NCBI RefSeq assembly: GCF_023062595.1
Contig: NZ_JALLAN010000013.1
Location: forward strand, 62,001-126,000
DNA: 64,000 nucleotides
Direction: 5' to 3'
Origin: Arthrobacter rhizosphaerae
GTDB taxonomy: Bacteria > Actinomycetota > Actinomycetes > Actinomycetales > Micrococcaceae
Of the stretch, positions 34,816 to 44,044 are shown one piece after another. The notes under the pieces are model-generated. The model was not told the origin of the DNA. It searched no databases and saw only the letters and a program-made list of their open reading frames with translations. Both the position numbers and the translations under genes were made by a program. Every line of letters begins with the position of its first letter. Positions within the stretch are counted from its first letter, which is position 1.

Positions 34816-36708
34816 TCACTCTACCGTGACGCTCTTTGCAAGGTTGCGCGGCTGATCGACGTCGTAGCCCTTGGCCTGGGCAAGTTCGAGGGCAAAGATC
34901 TGCAGCGGAACAGTGGCCAGGAGCGGGGCCAACAGGGTGGGGGCCTCAGGAATGTAGAAGACGTGCTCGGCGTAAGCCTTGACTGCTTCGTCCCCTTCCT
35001 CGGCGATGACGATGGTCTTGGCGCCACGGGCACGGACTTCCTGGATGTTGGAAACCACCTTGGAGTGCAGGGAGTCACGCCCTCGCGGCGACGGGACAAC
35101 CACAAACACCGGCTGGCCTTCCTCAATCAGGGCGATGGGGCCGTGTTTGAGCTCTCCGGCGGCAAAGCCCTCGGCATGGATGTACGCCAGTTCCTTGAGT
35201 TTCAGGGCGCCTTCCATGGCCACGGGGAAGCCGACGTGGCGGCCCAGGAACAGGACGGATTTGGCGTCTGCCATGGATCGACCCAGATCCTTGATTTGCC
35301 CCTCGTTATCGAGGATGCGCTGGATCTTGGCCGGAATCTTTCCCAGGTCAGCCAGAATGTCCTTGATCTCGCCCTGGAACTTGTTGCCGCGAAGCTGCGC
35401 CAGGTAGAGGCCGAGGAGGTAGGCGGCCGTAATCTGGGCCAGGAACGCTTTGGTGGAGGCCACAGCGATCTCCGGACCGGCGTGGGTGTACAGCACGGCA
35501 TCTGATTCGCGGGGGATGGTGGAGCCGTTGGTGTTGCAGATCGAGAGGGTCTTTGCGCCCTGCTCCTTCGCATAACGCACTGCCATGAGGGTGTCCATGG
35601 TTTCTCCCGACTGGGAGATGGAGACGACGAGGGTGTTTCCGTCCACGATCGGATCGCGGTAGCGGAACTCGTGCGAGAGCTCAACTTCGGTAGGAATCCG
35701 GCACCAATGCTCAATGGCGTACTTGGCCACCTGCCCCGCGTAGGCGGACGTGCCGCAGGCAAGGACAATGATCTTGTTGACACTCTTGAGAAGCTCGACG
35801 TCGATACGGAGCTCGTCAAGGGTCAGCCTGCCATGGATGTCTGAGCGTCCCAGAAGGGTCTGCGCCACTGCGTCCGGCTGGTCGTGGATTTCCTTTTCCA
35901 TGAAGGACGCGAAGCCACCCTTTTCAGCAGATTCGGGATCCCAGTTAACGTGGTATTCCTTGCCCTCTGCGGGGGCGCCGAAGAAGTCCGTGATTTCGAC
36001 GGTGTCTGCGGTGATGGTCACGATCTGGTCCTGGCCAAGCTCCACAGCCCGGCGGGTGTGGTCAATGAACCCGGAGACGTCGGAGCCCAGGAAGTTTTCG
36101 CCCTCACCCAAGCCCACTACCAGTGGAGAGTTGCGCCGTGCGGCCACGACGACGTCAGGTTGGTCAGCGTGCACGGCAAGGAGCGTAAAAGCACCTTCCA
36201 GCCGCTGGCAGGCGAGCTGCATGGCCCTGGTGAGTCCGCCGTCGGACACGTCGCCATTCAGCTTGCTCCGGAAGATGTCAGCGAGGAGCGCAGCGGCCAC
36301 TTCTGTGTCCGTCTCGGAGAGGAAGGTGACGCCCTTGCCAACGAGCTCGAGCTTCAGCTCAGCGAAGTTCTCGATGATGCCGTTGTGAATCAGCGCCAAC
36401 TTTCCGCCGTCAGCGAGATGCGGATGCGCATTCTGGTCGCTAGGTCCGCCGTGGGTAGCCCAGCGCGTGTGACCGATCCCGGTCAACGAATCAGGCAAGG
36501 GGTTTTCTTCCAGCTCGACCAGCAAGTTGTTCAACTTGCCGGACTTCTTCCGGGACGAGATGACGCCGTCGGCCACCACTGCCACACCCGCGGAGTCATA
36601 CCCCCTGTACTCCAAACGACGCAGTCCTTCCAGGACAACGTCCAGCGCACCATACCCAGCAATTTTTCCGTTCGAGGAACGGCCAACATATCCCACGATT
36701 CCACACAT
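34816..36708 (-). CDS. glmS: Glutamine-fructose-6-phosphate aminotransferase (isomerizing)
   Basis: A 630-residue enzyme making glucosamine 6-phosphate for the cell wall, the step before GlmM. The start MCGIVGYVG puts the N-terminal nucleophile Cys directly after Met; the glutaminase domain is residues 2-240, followed by two SIS domains (IIVLACGTSAYAG near 325 and SVLFLGRHVGFPVAMEGALK near 490), ending PRNLAKSVTVE. The frame is open upstream, but catalysis requires Cys at position 2. TAGGCT lies seven bases before the ATG. Divergent from coaA. Confidence 0.98.
   Translation of the reverse strand: MCGIVGYVGRSSNGKIAGYGALDVVLEGLRRLEYRGYDSAGVAVVADGVISSRKKSGKLNNLLVELEENPLPDSLTGIGHTRWATHGGPSDQNAHPHLADGGKLALIHNGIIENFAELKLELVGKGVTFLSETDTEVAAALLADIFRSKLNGDVSDGGLTRAMQLACQRLEGAFTLLAVHADQPDVVVAARRNSPLVVGLGEGENFLGSDVSGFIDHTRRAVELGQDQIVTITADTVEITDFFGAPAEGKEYHVNWDPESAEKGGFASFMEKEIHDQPDAVAQTLLGRSDIHGRLTLDELRIDVELLKSVNKIIVLACGTSAYAGQVAKYAIEHWCRIPTEVELSHEFRYRDPIVDGNTLVVSISQSGETMDTLMAVRYAKEQGAKTLSICNTNGSTIPRESDAVLYTHAGPEIAVASTKAFLAQITAAYLLGLYLAQLRGNKFQGEIKDILADLGKIPAKIQRILDNEGQIKDLGRSMADAKSVLFLGRHVGFPVAMEGALKLKELAYIHAEGFAAGELKHGPIALIEEGQPVFVVVPSPRGRDSLHSKVVSNIQEVRARGAKTIVIAEEGDEAVKAYAEHVFYIPEAPTLLAPLLATVPLQIFALELAQAKGYDVDQPRNLAKSVTVE
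34818..34823 (-). promoter_or_regulatory. -10 box inside the glmS 3' end, ahead of acpS
   Basis: TAGAGT on the minus strand, six bases upstream of the acpS ATG and overlapping the glmS stop codon. It would give acpS-nnr an internal leaderless promoter. Confidence 0.45.
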
Positions 36709-36715
36709 GGACACA

Positions 36716-36771
36716 AGCCTAACGGGTTTGGGGTCCTTCCATTTCATTCTGGTGCGCAACAAGGGCAGAAT
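36716..36771. promoter_or_regulatory. Divergent leaderless promoters of glmS and coaA
   Basis: TAGGCT on the minus strand (36716-36721) is seven bases from the glmS ATG 36708. CAGAAT on the plus strand (36766-36771) is seven bases from the coaA GTG 36779. The start codons are 70 bases apart. Confidence 0.55.
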
Positions 36772-36778
36772 CTCTAGG

Positions 36779-37744
36779 GTGACTTTGCAACGCAATGAAT
36801 CGAACGGTGAAGGTATTTCCCCGTTCGTGGAGCTGGACCGGCAGACCTGGTCCCGGCTCTCAGCCCAGATGGAACAGCCTCTTAACGAAGAGGACGTGAT
36901 CCGTCTCCGCGGCCTTGGTGATCCCCTTGACATCGAGGAAGTACGCGAGGTCTACCTGCCACTGTCCCGGCTCCTGCACCTTTATGTCGAAGCAGCCGGT
37001 CAACTCCACGCGGCCACCACCACCTTCCTGGGTGACACCACTCAGCGCACGCCGTTCGTCATAGGCGTGGCCGGTTCTGTCGCCGTCGGTAAATCCACCA
37101 TCGCCAGGGTTCTACGGGAGATGCTGCGCCGCTGGCCGGGCACTCCCAACGTGGAACTGATCACGACGGACGGTTTTCTCTATCCGCTCGCTGAGCTCAA
37201 ACGGCGCCAACTGCTGGACCGGAAGGGATTTCCGGAATCCTACGATCGCCGGGCGCTGCTGCGCTTCGTCAGCGAAATCAAGAGCGGAGCCGAGGAGGTC
37301 CGCGCGCCCTGGTACTCCCACGTTACGTACGACATCGTTCCCGGCAAGGAAGTTGTGGTCCGGCGCCCTGATGTGCTGATTGTTGAGGGCCTGAACGTCC
37401 TGGCCCCTGCCCGTCCGCGTCACGATGGCAGGCAAGGCCTCGCCCTGAGCGATTTCTTCGATTTTTCGATCTATGTCGACGCCAAGACGTCCTACATTGA
37501 AGAATGGTATGTGGACCGTTTCCGGAAGCTCCGCAGCACTGCCTTCGCGCAGCCCGAATCGTATTTCCATCGGTACGCCACGCTCTCCGACGAGGAGGCT
37601 GAACGCACCGCCCGTGATATCTGGAAGCGCATCAACGAGCCAAACCTTGAAGAGAACGTGCTGCCCACCCGCGGCAGGGCCCAGCTCGTGCTAACCAAGG
37701 ACGCAGACCACTCCATCCGGCGCATGCTGTTGAGGAAGGTTTAG
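36779..37744 (+). CDS. coaA: Pantothenate kinase, type I
   Basis: A 321-residue kinase catalysing the first step of coenzyme A synthesis. The P-loop is GVAGSVAVGKSTIARVL near residue 100; LITTDGFLYP near 135 and YVDAKTSYIEEWYVDRF near 240 are typical CoaA segments. GTG 36779 starts the family alignment (SPFVELDRQTW follows about 15 residues later). The frame is open far upstream over glmS, which is only antisense shadow. Confidence 0.96.
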   Translation: MTLQRNESNGEGISPFVELDRQTWSRLSAQMEQPLNEEDVIRLRGLGDPLDIEEVREVYLPLSRLLHLYVEAAGQLHAATTTFLGDTTQRTPFVIGVAGSVAVGKSTIARVLREMLRRWPGTPNVELITTDGFLYPLAELKRRQLLDRKGFPESYDRRALLRFVSEIKSGAEEVRAPWYSHVTYDIVPGKEVVVRRPDVLIVEGLNVLAPARPRHDGRQGLALSDFFDFSIYVDAKTSYIEEWYVDRFRKLRSTAFAQPESYFHRYATLSDEEAERTARDIWKRINEPNLEENVLPTRGRAQLVLTKDADHSIRRMLLRKV

Positions 37745-37748
37745 CACG

Positions 37749-38681
37749 ATGTGCCTTGACTGCGCACCCTTGCCTGCAGGGCCCTTCCTTGCAGGGCCTT
37801 TCCTTACCGGGCCCGCGCAGCTTCCCAGCCGACGGATTTTCACCCGGCTCCTGGCCGCCGGAGCAGGCCTCGCTGCCCTTGCGGCCTGCACGCCGGAAAC
37901 CACCGAAGCAACTCTGAGCTCCCCTGCAGCGTCGCCGGCCGGACCGGCAACGGCATCACCCTCGCCGACAGCCCCCCTGACGCCGATAGCTGACGCGGCC
38001 GCTGCCTCATCCTCTTCTGTTGCGGCCGAGCCCTTGCCCGTTCCGTCACCGGCCTCGCCTGCGGCCGCCCTGGCGCAGCAGCATTCCTTAACTGACCCGG
38101 CAAGCCCCTGGTTGGTGGTGAACAAGCACAGGCCGCTGACGTCGCCGCAGTACGCGCCCGCTGATTTGGTGCAGCCGAACGTCCCGCTGGCAGTCAGCGG
38201 AGAGGCAGCTCTCCTGAACAGCACGACGGCGGCTGCCGCAGAGGGGTTGTTCGCTGCGGCAGCCGCGGAGGGAATCATCCTCACCCTGGCTTCGGGCTAC
38301 CGGTCCTACGCGACGCAGGTGGCAACGTACGGCAGCTATGTCAGTTCGCAGGGGCAGGCGCAGGCCGATACGGCGTCGGCCCGTCCCGGGTACTCGGAAC
38401 ACCAGACGGGCTGGGCGTTTGACATAGGCGACGGCGGTGGGGCGTGTGGTTTTCAGCCCTGCTTCGCCGAGCAGCCGGCTGCGGTCTGGGCCAAGGCGCA
38501 GGCACACCGGTTTGGCTTTGTGGTCCGTTATCCGTGGATGTTCCACGAGATCACGGGTTACTACTACGAGTCCTGGCATCTCCGCTACATTGGCGTCGAG
38601 GCCGCCACCGACATGGCGGTGCGGGGAATCGCCACCCTCGAGGAATACTTCGGCCTGGAAGCGGCGCCGGCCTACCTTTGA
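37749..38681 (+). CDS. M15 family D-alanyl-D-alanine carboxypeptidase-like lipoprotein
   Basis: A 310-residue secreted protein. A twin-arginine-like n-region (SRRIFTRLLAAG) leads to a lipobox (LAALAAC, Cys near residue 48), then an Ala/Ser/Pro-rich linker of about 70 residues. The VanY-type catalytic domain has SGYRSYATQ near 185, the zinc ligands His and Asp in SEHQTGWAFDIGD near 217, and WHLRYIG with the third ligand near 277. It probably trims the terminal D-Ala of wall peptides. It begins four bases after coaA, so cotranscription is likely. Confidence 0.9.
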   Translation: MCLDCAPLPAGPFLAGPFLTGPAQLPSRRIFTRLLAAGAGLAALAACTPETTEATLSSPAASPAGPATASPSPTAPLTPIADAAAASSSSVAAEPLPVPSPASPAAALAQQHSLTDPASPWLVVNKHRPLTSPQYAPADLVQPNVPLAVSGEAALLNSTTAAAAEGLFAAAAAEGIILTLASGYRSYATQVATYGSYVSSQGQAQADTASARPGYSEHQTGWAFDIGDGGGACGFQPCFAEQPAAVWAKAQAHRFGFVVRYPWMFHEITGYYYESWHLRYIGVEAATDMAVRGIATLEEYFGLEAAPAYL

Positions 38682-38765
38682 AAGTCCGGAAGGTGAGGCG
38701 GCCAGTCACCGGGACACGCATCACGCCAGGCGCCCCGCCTACCAGCCACCTGTCCTCAGCCTCGC

Positions 38766-38771
38766 TAGGTT
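38766..38771 (+). promoter_or_regulatory. -10 box of mscL (leaderless)
   Basis: TAGGTT, six bases before ATG 38778. No ribosome site lies between box and start. Confidence 0.5.
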
Positions 38772-38777
38772 GGGCAC

Positions 38778-39158
38778 ATGTTGACTGGATTCAAGAACTT
38801 CATCCTTAAAGGCAATGTAGTTGACCTTGCGGTAGCAGTGGTTATCGGCGCAGCCTTCGGCGCCGTCGTCACATCCATCGTGGACGGACTGCTCACGCCG
38901 CTGATAGGCAGGCTGTTCAACGCGAAGGGCATCGAGGAAATGGCGTGGGAGGGATTCCGGTACGGCTCGGTAATCTCGTCCGTTATTTCGTTCCTGCTCA
39001 TAGCGGCAGCCATCTATTTCATCGTGGTAGTGCCGATGAACCACATGATTGAACGCCGAAACCGCAGGCTCGGCATCGATGCTGACGTCAAGGACGAGGC
39101 GGCCGAGGACCCGCAGATTGCCCTGCTGACCGAGATCCGTGACGCCCTGCGCAAGTAG
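38778..39158 (+). CDS. mscL: Large-conductance mechanosensitive channel MscL
   Basis: A 126-residue membrane channel that releases solutes on hypo-osmotic shock. The first helix LKGNVVDLAVAVVIGAAFGA (pore-lining) and the second, near residues 75-95, are intact; the C-terminal region ends with a charged helix (LTEIRDALRK). It stands 96 bases after the carboxypeptidase gene and converges on glmM. Confidence 0.96.
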   Translation: MLTGFKNFILKGNVVDLAVAVVIGAAFGAVVTSIVDGLLTPLIGRLFNAKGIEEMAWEGFRYGSVISSVISFLLIAAAIYFIVVVPMNHMIERRNRRLGIDADVKDEAAEDPQIALLTEIRDALRK

Positions 39159-39166
39159 GGCGCTGG

Positions 39167-40528
39167 TCAGTCGGTGACGAGCTCCAGCGCGAGTTCCTTC
39201 TGGACCACTGCCGCGAGTCGCTCGGCAATCGCCTGAGCTGTAGCCTGTTCCCCCGCTTCCACCATCACCCGGACAACAGGTTCGGTGCCGGACGGACGCA
39301 ACAGTACCCGTCCAGTATCACCCAATTCGGCTTCAGCCTGCGCCACGGCATTCGCCAGCACCTCGTCGCCCTTGACCCGGCTGCGATCCACACCCTTGAC
39401 GTTGATAAGGACCTGCGGGAGCTTGGTCATCACCGTGGCAAGGTCCTTGAGCGGCCGGCCGGTCATAGCAACTTGCGCTGCAATCTGGAGCCCTGTGAGG
39501 ACCCCGTCACCCGTTGTGGCATGATCGGCAAAGATCACGTGTCCGGACTGCTCGCCGCCAAGGTTGAAGCCGCCGTCGCGCATCTCTTCCAGGACGTAAC
39601 GGTCCCCGACTGCAGTCTCCCGGATGCTGATGCCGGCCTTGGTGAGGGCGATCTTGAGGCCCAGGTTGCTCATCACGGTGGCCACCAGGACGTTGTCCCG
39701 CAGCTTCCCCGAGGCCTTGAGGGCAACGGCCAGGATGGCCATGATCTGATCGCCGTCGACCTCGTTGCCCTCATGGTCAACAGCCAGGCACCGGTCCGCA
39801 TCGCCGTCGTGCGCAATACCCAGGTCTGCTCCATGCTGCAACACAGCCTCTTTGAGCGGCCCAAGGTGTGTTGACCCAACTCCGTCATTGATGTTCAGGC
39901 CGTCCGGCTCCGCACCAATCACCACAACATCAGCGCCGGCATCCTTGAAGACCTGAGGGGAACAGCCACTGGCAGCACCGTGGGCACAGTCCAACACTAC
40001 CTTCAGTCCGTTCAAACGATGAGGGAGCGTGCCCAGGAGGTGGACGATGTAGCGGTCCTCTGCGTCAGAGAACCGCTGGATCCGTCCCACATCGCTGCCG
40101 ACCGGGCGACGGGCCTCGTTGCCCATCTCCGCCTCGATGGCGTTTTCCACCTCGTCAGGAAGCTTCTGGCCGCCGCGGGCGAAGAACTTAATGCCATTGT
40201 CCGGGGCAGGGTTGTGGGAGGCGGAGATCATCACGCCAAAGTCTGCTTTCAGGTCCGCGACGAGGTAAGCCGCGGCCGGCGTTGGCAGGACGCCTGCGTC
40301 ATAAACGTCGATTCCCGAACTGGACAGCCCGGCTTCCACGGCGGCAGCGATAAACTCGCCGCTGGCGCGCGGATCCCGGGCCACGACAGCGCGGGGCCGG
40401 GTGCCGTTGGTATTGCGGTCGTGACCCAGCACGACGGCGGCCGCTTGGGCCAACTGCAGCGCCAACTCGGCTGTAAGCAGGCCATTCGCCAGGCCACGGA
40501 CACCATCTGTTCCAAATAATCTAGACAT
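39167..40528 (-). CDS. glmM: Phosphoglucosamine mutase
   Basis: A 453-residue enzyme converting glucosamine 6-phosphate to glucosamine 1-phosphate for UDP-GlcNAc, the donor used by peptidoglycan synthesis and MshA. It starts MSRLFGTDGVRG; the phospho-serine is Ser104 in ISASHNP; the metal loop is DGDADR near 245; RPSGTEPVVRVMVE near 415 binds sugar phosphate. ATG 40528 is chosen by alignment, and TAAACT lies seven bases upstream. Confidence 0.98.
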   Translation of the reverse strand: MSRLFGTDGVRGLANGLLTAELALQLAQAAAVVLGHDRNTNGTRPRAVVARDPRASGEFIAAAVEAGLSSSGIDVYDAGVLPTPAAAYLVADLKADFGVMISASHNPAPDNGIKFFARGGQKLPDEVENAIEAEMGNEARRPVGSDVGRIQRFSDAEDRYIVHLLGTLPHRLNGLKVVLDCAHGAASGCSPQVFKDAGADVVVIGAEPDGLNINDGVGSTHLGPLKEAVLQHGADLGIAHDGDADRCLAVDHEGNEVDGDQIMAILAVALKASGKLRDNVLVATVMSNLGLKIALTKAGISIRETAVGDRYVLEEMRDGGFNLGGEQSGHVIFADHATTGDGVLTGLQIAAQVAMTGRPLKDLATVMTKLPQVLINVKGVDRSRVKGDEVLANAVAQAEAELGDTGRVLLRPSGTEPVVRVMVEAGEQATAQAIAERLAAVVQKELALELVTD

Positions 40529-40535
40529 CGGGTCA

Positions 40536-40541
40536 AGTTTA
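40536..40541 (-). promoter_or_regulatory. -10 box of glmM (leaderless)
   Basis: TAAACT on the minus strand, seven bases before ATG 40528. The 255-base gap to the GT2 gene otherwise shows no gene; it is AT-richer than its surroundings near 40680-40760. Confidence 0.6.
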
Positions 40542-40770
40542 GACGATGCCGCAAGGTACCCCGTCCTTACCGAGTATCGGCGATGGAGCCGCCCCGCCCA
40601 TCTCCCGGCCCCCTTGTAAGCAGTGCGAGGCTCGGATAGTGGGCCCGATTGCGCCGGCACAACCACTTGGGCAGGTTGACTTTAAATGCCAGGTACTCAG
40701 GACTACTTGTTTTTGCTGAATGTGTACTCGACTTTACCGATTACCCTCGCTTTCACGAGAGTGCGGACCC

Positions 40771-40776
40771 TAGCAT
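40771..40776 (+). promoter_or_regulatory. -10 box of the GT2-GtrA gene (leaderless)
   Basis: TAGCAT, seven bases before ATG 40784. It decides the start in place of the upstream ATG at 40649. Confidence 0.55.
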
Positions 40777-40783
40777 TCCATTC

Positions 40784-42022
40784 ATGACACCTAGCTATGG
40801 GGGCTTGGCGCTAGAAATTGTGGTACCGGTTTTCAATGAGGAATCCGTACTCGAGAAAAGCATCGTAAAGCTCGTAAATTACCTGAGCGTTGAAATGAAT
40901 TCAACGTGGAGAATAACAATCGCAGATAATGCGAGCACCGATAATACTCCGGCAATTGCTGCCCGTCTCGCGCAGCAATTACCAAATGTCGGGTTTCGCA
41001 GACTGGAAGTAAAAGGCCGAGGGCATGCCTTGCGAGATGCCTGGAATGCTTCCACTGCTGAAGTGCTCGCGTATCTTGACGTGGATCTCTCCACTGATCT
41101 CGCAGCCTTGCCACCTCTGGTTGCACCGCTCCTGTCCGGTCATTCCGATCTGTCGATTGGGACACGGCTTGGGCAAAGCTCAAGGGTCAGCCGCGGTCCG
41201 AAACGTGAATTCATTTCCCGGTCCTATAACTTCCTGCTCAAGCGGACCATGCAGGTCAGGTTTTCTGATGCACAGTGCGGGTTTAAGGCAATCCGGGCGG
41301 AGGCAGCGCAACGTCTGCTCCCACATGTGGAGGACAACGGCTGGTTCTTTGATACCGAACTGCTGATTATCGCGGAGCGATGCGGGCTGCGGATCCATGA
41401 AATCCCTGTCGATTGGGTGGATGATCCCGACAGCCGCGTGGACATCAAGCAGACAGCGTTGGACGATATACGCGGCGTGCTGCGCGTTGGAACCTCGCTC
41501 GTCAAGGGCGTCATCCCCGTCCAGGCAATCTACGCCGAGCTGGGTCGACGGCCCATAGTTCCACCGGGGACCCCAAGCTTCTTCGGCCAGGTAATCCGCT
41601 TCGGGCTCGTCGGTGCGGTCTCCACAGTGGCCTTCGCGCTGCTTTTCCTCATTTTTCAGGCAACCTTCGATGCTCAGGAGGCAAACTTCCTGGCCCTGTT
41701 ACTGACGGCCATCGGAAATACGGCCGCAAACAGGCGATTCACCTTCGGTATCAGCGGACCCACGAGGCTCTTTACACAGCAGTTCCAGGGCCTGGTCGTG
41801 TTCGCGCTGGCATGGACCATCACGTCATCGTCCCTACTGGTACTCCACGCGGCCAGTCCTGATGCGGGGCCGAACATGGAACTGCTGGTCCTGACTGCGG
41901 CTAACGTACTGGCCACGCTTATGCGGTTCGTGCTGTTACGGCTCTGGGTGTTCCGCGTGGCTCGCCGTAACAGCTCCCCCAGGGTTCCGACTGTAGCTGC
42001 TGCGGCAAAGGGCGCGGCGTGA
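40784..42022 (+). CDS. Glycosyltransferase family 2 fused to GtrA-like membrane domain
   Basis: A 412-residue fusion. Residues 1-235 are a DPM1-like GT-A domain: LEIVVPVFNEE, IADNASTDNT, AYLDVDLSTDL (DxD) and DAQCGFKAIRAEAA. Residues 265-400 hold about four hydrophobic helices of the GtrA type (FFGQVIRFGLVGAVSTVAFA). Such fusions make polyprenyl-phosphate sugars and help move them across the membrane for GT-C enzymes. The next gene, a GT39 enzyme overlapping by four bases, is the likely user. Confidence 0.92.
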   Translation: MTPSYGGLALEIVVPVFNEESVLEKSIVKLVNYLSVEMNSTWRITIADNASTDNTPAIAARLAQQLPNVGFRRLEVKGRGHALRDAWNASTAEVLAYLDVDLSTDLAALPPLVAPLLSGHSDLSIGTRLGQSSRVSRGPKREFISRSYNFLLKRTMQVRFSDAQCGFKAIRAEAAQRLLPHVEDNGWFFDTELLIIAERCGLRIHEIPVDWVDDPDSRVDIKQTALDDIRGVLRVGTSLVKGVIPVQAIYAELGRRPIVPPGTPSFFGQVIRFGLVGAVSTVAFALLFLIFQATFDAQEANFLALLLTAIGNTAANRRFTFGISGPTRLFTQQFQGLVVFALAWTITSSSLLVLHAASPDAGPNMELLVLTAANVLATLMRFVLLRLWVFRVARRNSSPRVPTVAAAAKGAA

Positions 42023-43965
42023 GTTCCCTTGGTTCCAGCTTGCCTGTCTACGACGGCGACCTGGCCTCTTCCTCAGCCCGCCCTGTGTCCACTCCCGGCC
42101 AGGAGAAGAACGAGACAAAAATCGGAAGCAAGGACGGAACCGTCCCAAGGTGGGAAAAACGAGCTTTACTGGTTGTTCTTGGCTTGACTGCTCTCCTGTA
42201 CCTGTGGGGGCTGGACCGGAATGGCTGGGCCAACCCGTACTATTCCGCTGCCGCGCAGGCCGGTGCCACTGACTGGAAAGCCTGGTTCTTTGGTTCTGTG
42301 GATGCCGGCAATCTCATCACCATAGATAAGACGCCACTAAGTGTCTGGGTGACGGGCTTGTCAGTACGTCTTTTCGGGTTGAGCTCTTGGAGCATACTCG
42401 TACCGCAGGCGCTCATGGGCGTCATGACCACCTGGCTGATCTACAAGATCGTTCGCCGGCAGCACTCAGCGGTTCCTGCCCTCTTCGGAGCACTGATTTA
42501 CGCCAGCACTCCAGTGGTGGTTCTGATGTCGCGTTTCAACAACCCTGAACCTCTCATGGGGCTCCTCGTTGTAGCTGCTGTGTATTTCACTGTCCGTGTC
42601 CTCGAGAACAATGCCTGGAAATGGTACGTGTTGATCGGAGCAGCCTTGGGCTTCGCCTTTATGGCGAAACAGGTGCAGGCATTTGTGGTGATCCCCGCCA
42701 TTGTGTTTACGGTGCTTCTCCTGGGTACAGGACAATTGCGCACCCGTACTGTGCGGCTTGTATCCACCATCGCCGCGATGGCGGTTAGCGGTGGCTGGTG
42801 GATTGCCGTGGTTGATCTCACCCCGCCGGATCAGCGGCCATATATGGGTGGATCATCCATGAACAGTGCCGTGCAGCTGACCACAAACTACAATGGGCTG
42901 GCTCGTTTCCTCCGCTTCGGCTCGGAAGACAACACAGGAGCTGTTTCCTCCAGCCAAGGGGTCGACGGCGTCGTTCGGTCAGGGCTGTCACGCCTATTCG
43001 ACGCAAACTTCGCCCAGGAAGCGGCCTGGTTATTGTTTATTGCCTTCGGCTGCTCTGTGGTGTTGTTGCTGCTCCGTGCGCCTGGGAAGTGGGTACGGAT
43101 CCAGCCCCTGCCAGCGCTGTCGGCCGTCTGGTTCCTCACCGGAATGACGGTTCTTACCTTTGCCGGCACCATGGTTCACAGCTATTACACGTTTTCTTTG
43201 GCCGCCCCGATGGCCTTGGTAATACCACTTGGTTTGCAGCAGCTCTGGGGCGGCCGCGACCGGATCATTACACGGATGATCGGCGCCGTTCTCATCATGG
43301 CCTCGGCTTATCTGGCTGGCCGAATCGTGACCTACAGCAATGAGTGGCCACCCGGCTGGCAGATCCTCATCCTGGTTGTGGGAGGATGTGCCTGCGTCCT
43401 CTGGATGCTGCCCGGCACGCGACATCGACTAATAGTGGTTTCAGCAGTGGGAGCCTCTCTCCTGCTGGGCCCGCTCGCTACCAATGCATACACCGTCACC
43501 AGGCCTCAGGCGGGCACCAATCCCCTCTCCGGGCCGGCCTCCAACGTCGACGGGTCCCTGTCCAAGAAGTTCGAAGCGGCGAAAGCGGGACTCGATCAAC
43601 GGTCCCTGCAACTGGCCTTCGGCGCGCCACCAGATTCGGACCTGGTCCGAAAACTCGCAACCGAAACGGATGATCAAACCTGGGCTGCGGCGACAATCAC
43701 TGCTCAGAATGCCGCCCTCTACCAACTGGAGTCCAAGAGACCGGTTGTGGCCTTGGGCGGCTGGCTGGGGCAGGATCCGGCGCCAACGCTGGAGCAGTTC
43801 CAGCTATTGGTGAAACAGAACCGTATTGGATTCCTCATAGCCCAAGACGACCTCCTGGCAAGGGACAGCGCGGGAGGCGAGGCTGTGCGCATCTTCACGT
43901 GGGTCAAGGCGAACTTTGATGAACAGCCTGTAGGGAACGCGATTGTTTTCGACCTGCGGGAATAG
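42019..43965 (+). CDS. Membrane glycosyltransferase, GT39/ArnT-like
   Basis: A 648-residue GT-C protein. About 50 polar residues precede the first helix; LYLWGLDRNGWANPYYSAAA with the acidic first loop, then GNLITIDKTPLSVWV, mark the active-site loop. Around eleven to twelve hydrophobic segments follow, ending near residue 490, and a soluble domain of about 150 residues closes the protein. It should transfer a sugar from a polyprenyl phosphate to a protein or glycan outside the cell. Start GTG 42019 overlaps the GT2 stop (GTGA). Confidence 0.9.
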   Translation: MSSLGSSLPVYDGDLASSSARPVSTPGQEKNETKIGSKDGTVPRWEKRALLVVLGLTALLYLWGLDRNGWANPYYSAAAQAGATDWKAWFFGSVDAGNLITIDKTPLSVWVTGLSVRLFGLSSWSILVPQALMGVMTTWLIYKIVRRQHSAVPALFGALIYASTPVVVLMSRFNNPEPLMGLLVVAAVYFTVRVLENNAWKWYVLIGAALGFAFMAKQVQAFVVIPAIVFTVLLLGTGQLRTRTVRLVSTIAAMAVSGGWWIAVVDLTPPDQRPYMGGSSMNSAVQLTTNYNGLARFLRFGSEDNTGAVSSSQGVDGVVRSGLSRLFDANFAQEAAWLLFIAFGCSVVLLLLRAPGKWVRIQPLPALSAVWFLTGMTVLTFAGTMVHSYYTFSLAAPMALVIPLGLQQLWGGRDRIITRMIGAVLIMASAYLAGRIVTYSNEWPPGWQILILVVGGCACVLWMLPGTRHRLIVVSAVGASLLLGPLATNAYTVTRPQAGTNPLSGPASNVDGSLSKKFEAAKAGLDQRSLQLAFGAPPDSDLVRKLATETDDQTWAAATITAQNAALYQLESKRPVVALGGWLGQDPAPTLEQFQLLVKQNRIGFLIAQDDLLARDSAGGEAVRIFTWVKANFDEQPVGNAIVFDLRE

Positions 43966-44000
43966 CCTGTGGAGTCGCCCGATGCCAGTGGCTTAAACGA

Positions 44001-44034
44001 CGGAAGCCCGCCCTGTAAACAGGACGGGCTTCCG
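44001..44034. terminator. Bidirectional terminator between the GT39 gene and rpsI
   Basis: CGGAAGCCCGCCCTGT and ACAGGACGGGCTTCCG form a 16-bp stem with one mismatch. It lies 36 bases after the GT39 stop and 11 bases after the rpsI stop on the other strand. Confidence 0.75.
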
Positions 44035-44044
44035 GGAAGCGAAA

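Noticed and set aside
36779..37744. N-terminal extension of coaA from 36527
   Set aside because: The extra codons overlap glmS on the opposite strand and do not align with pantothenate kinases; a -10 box sits before GTG 36779.
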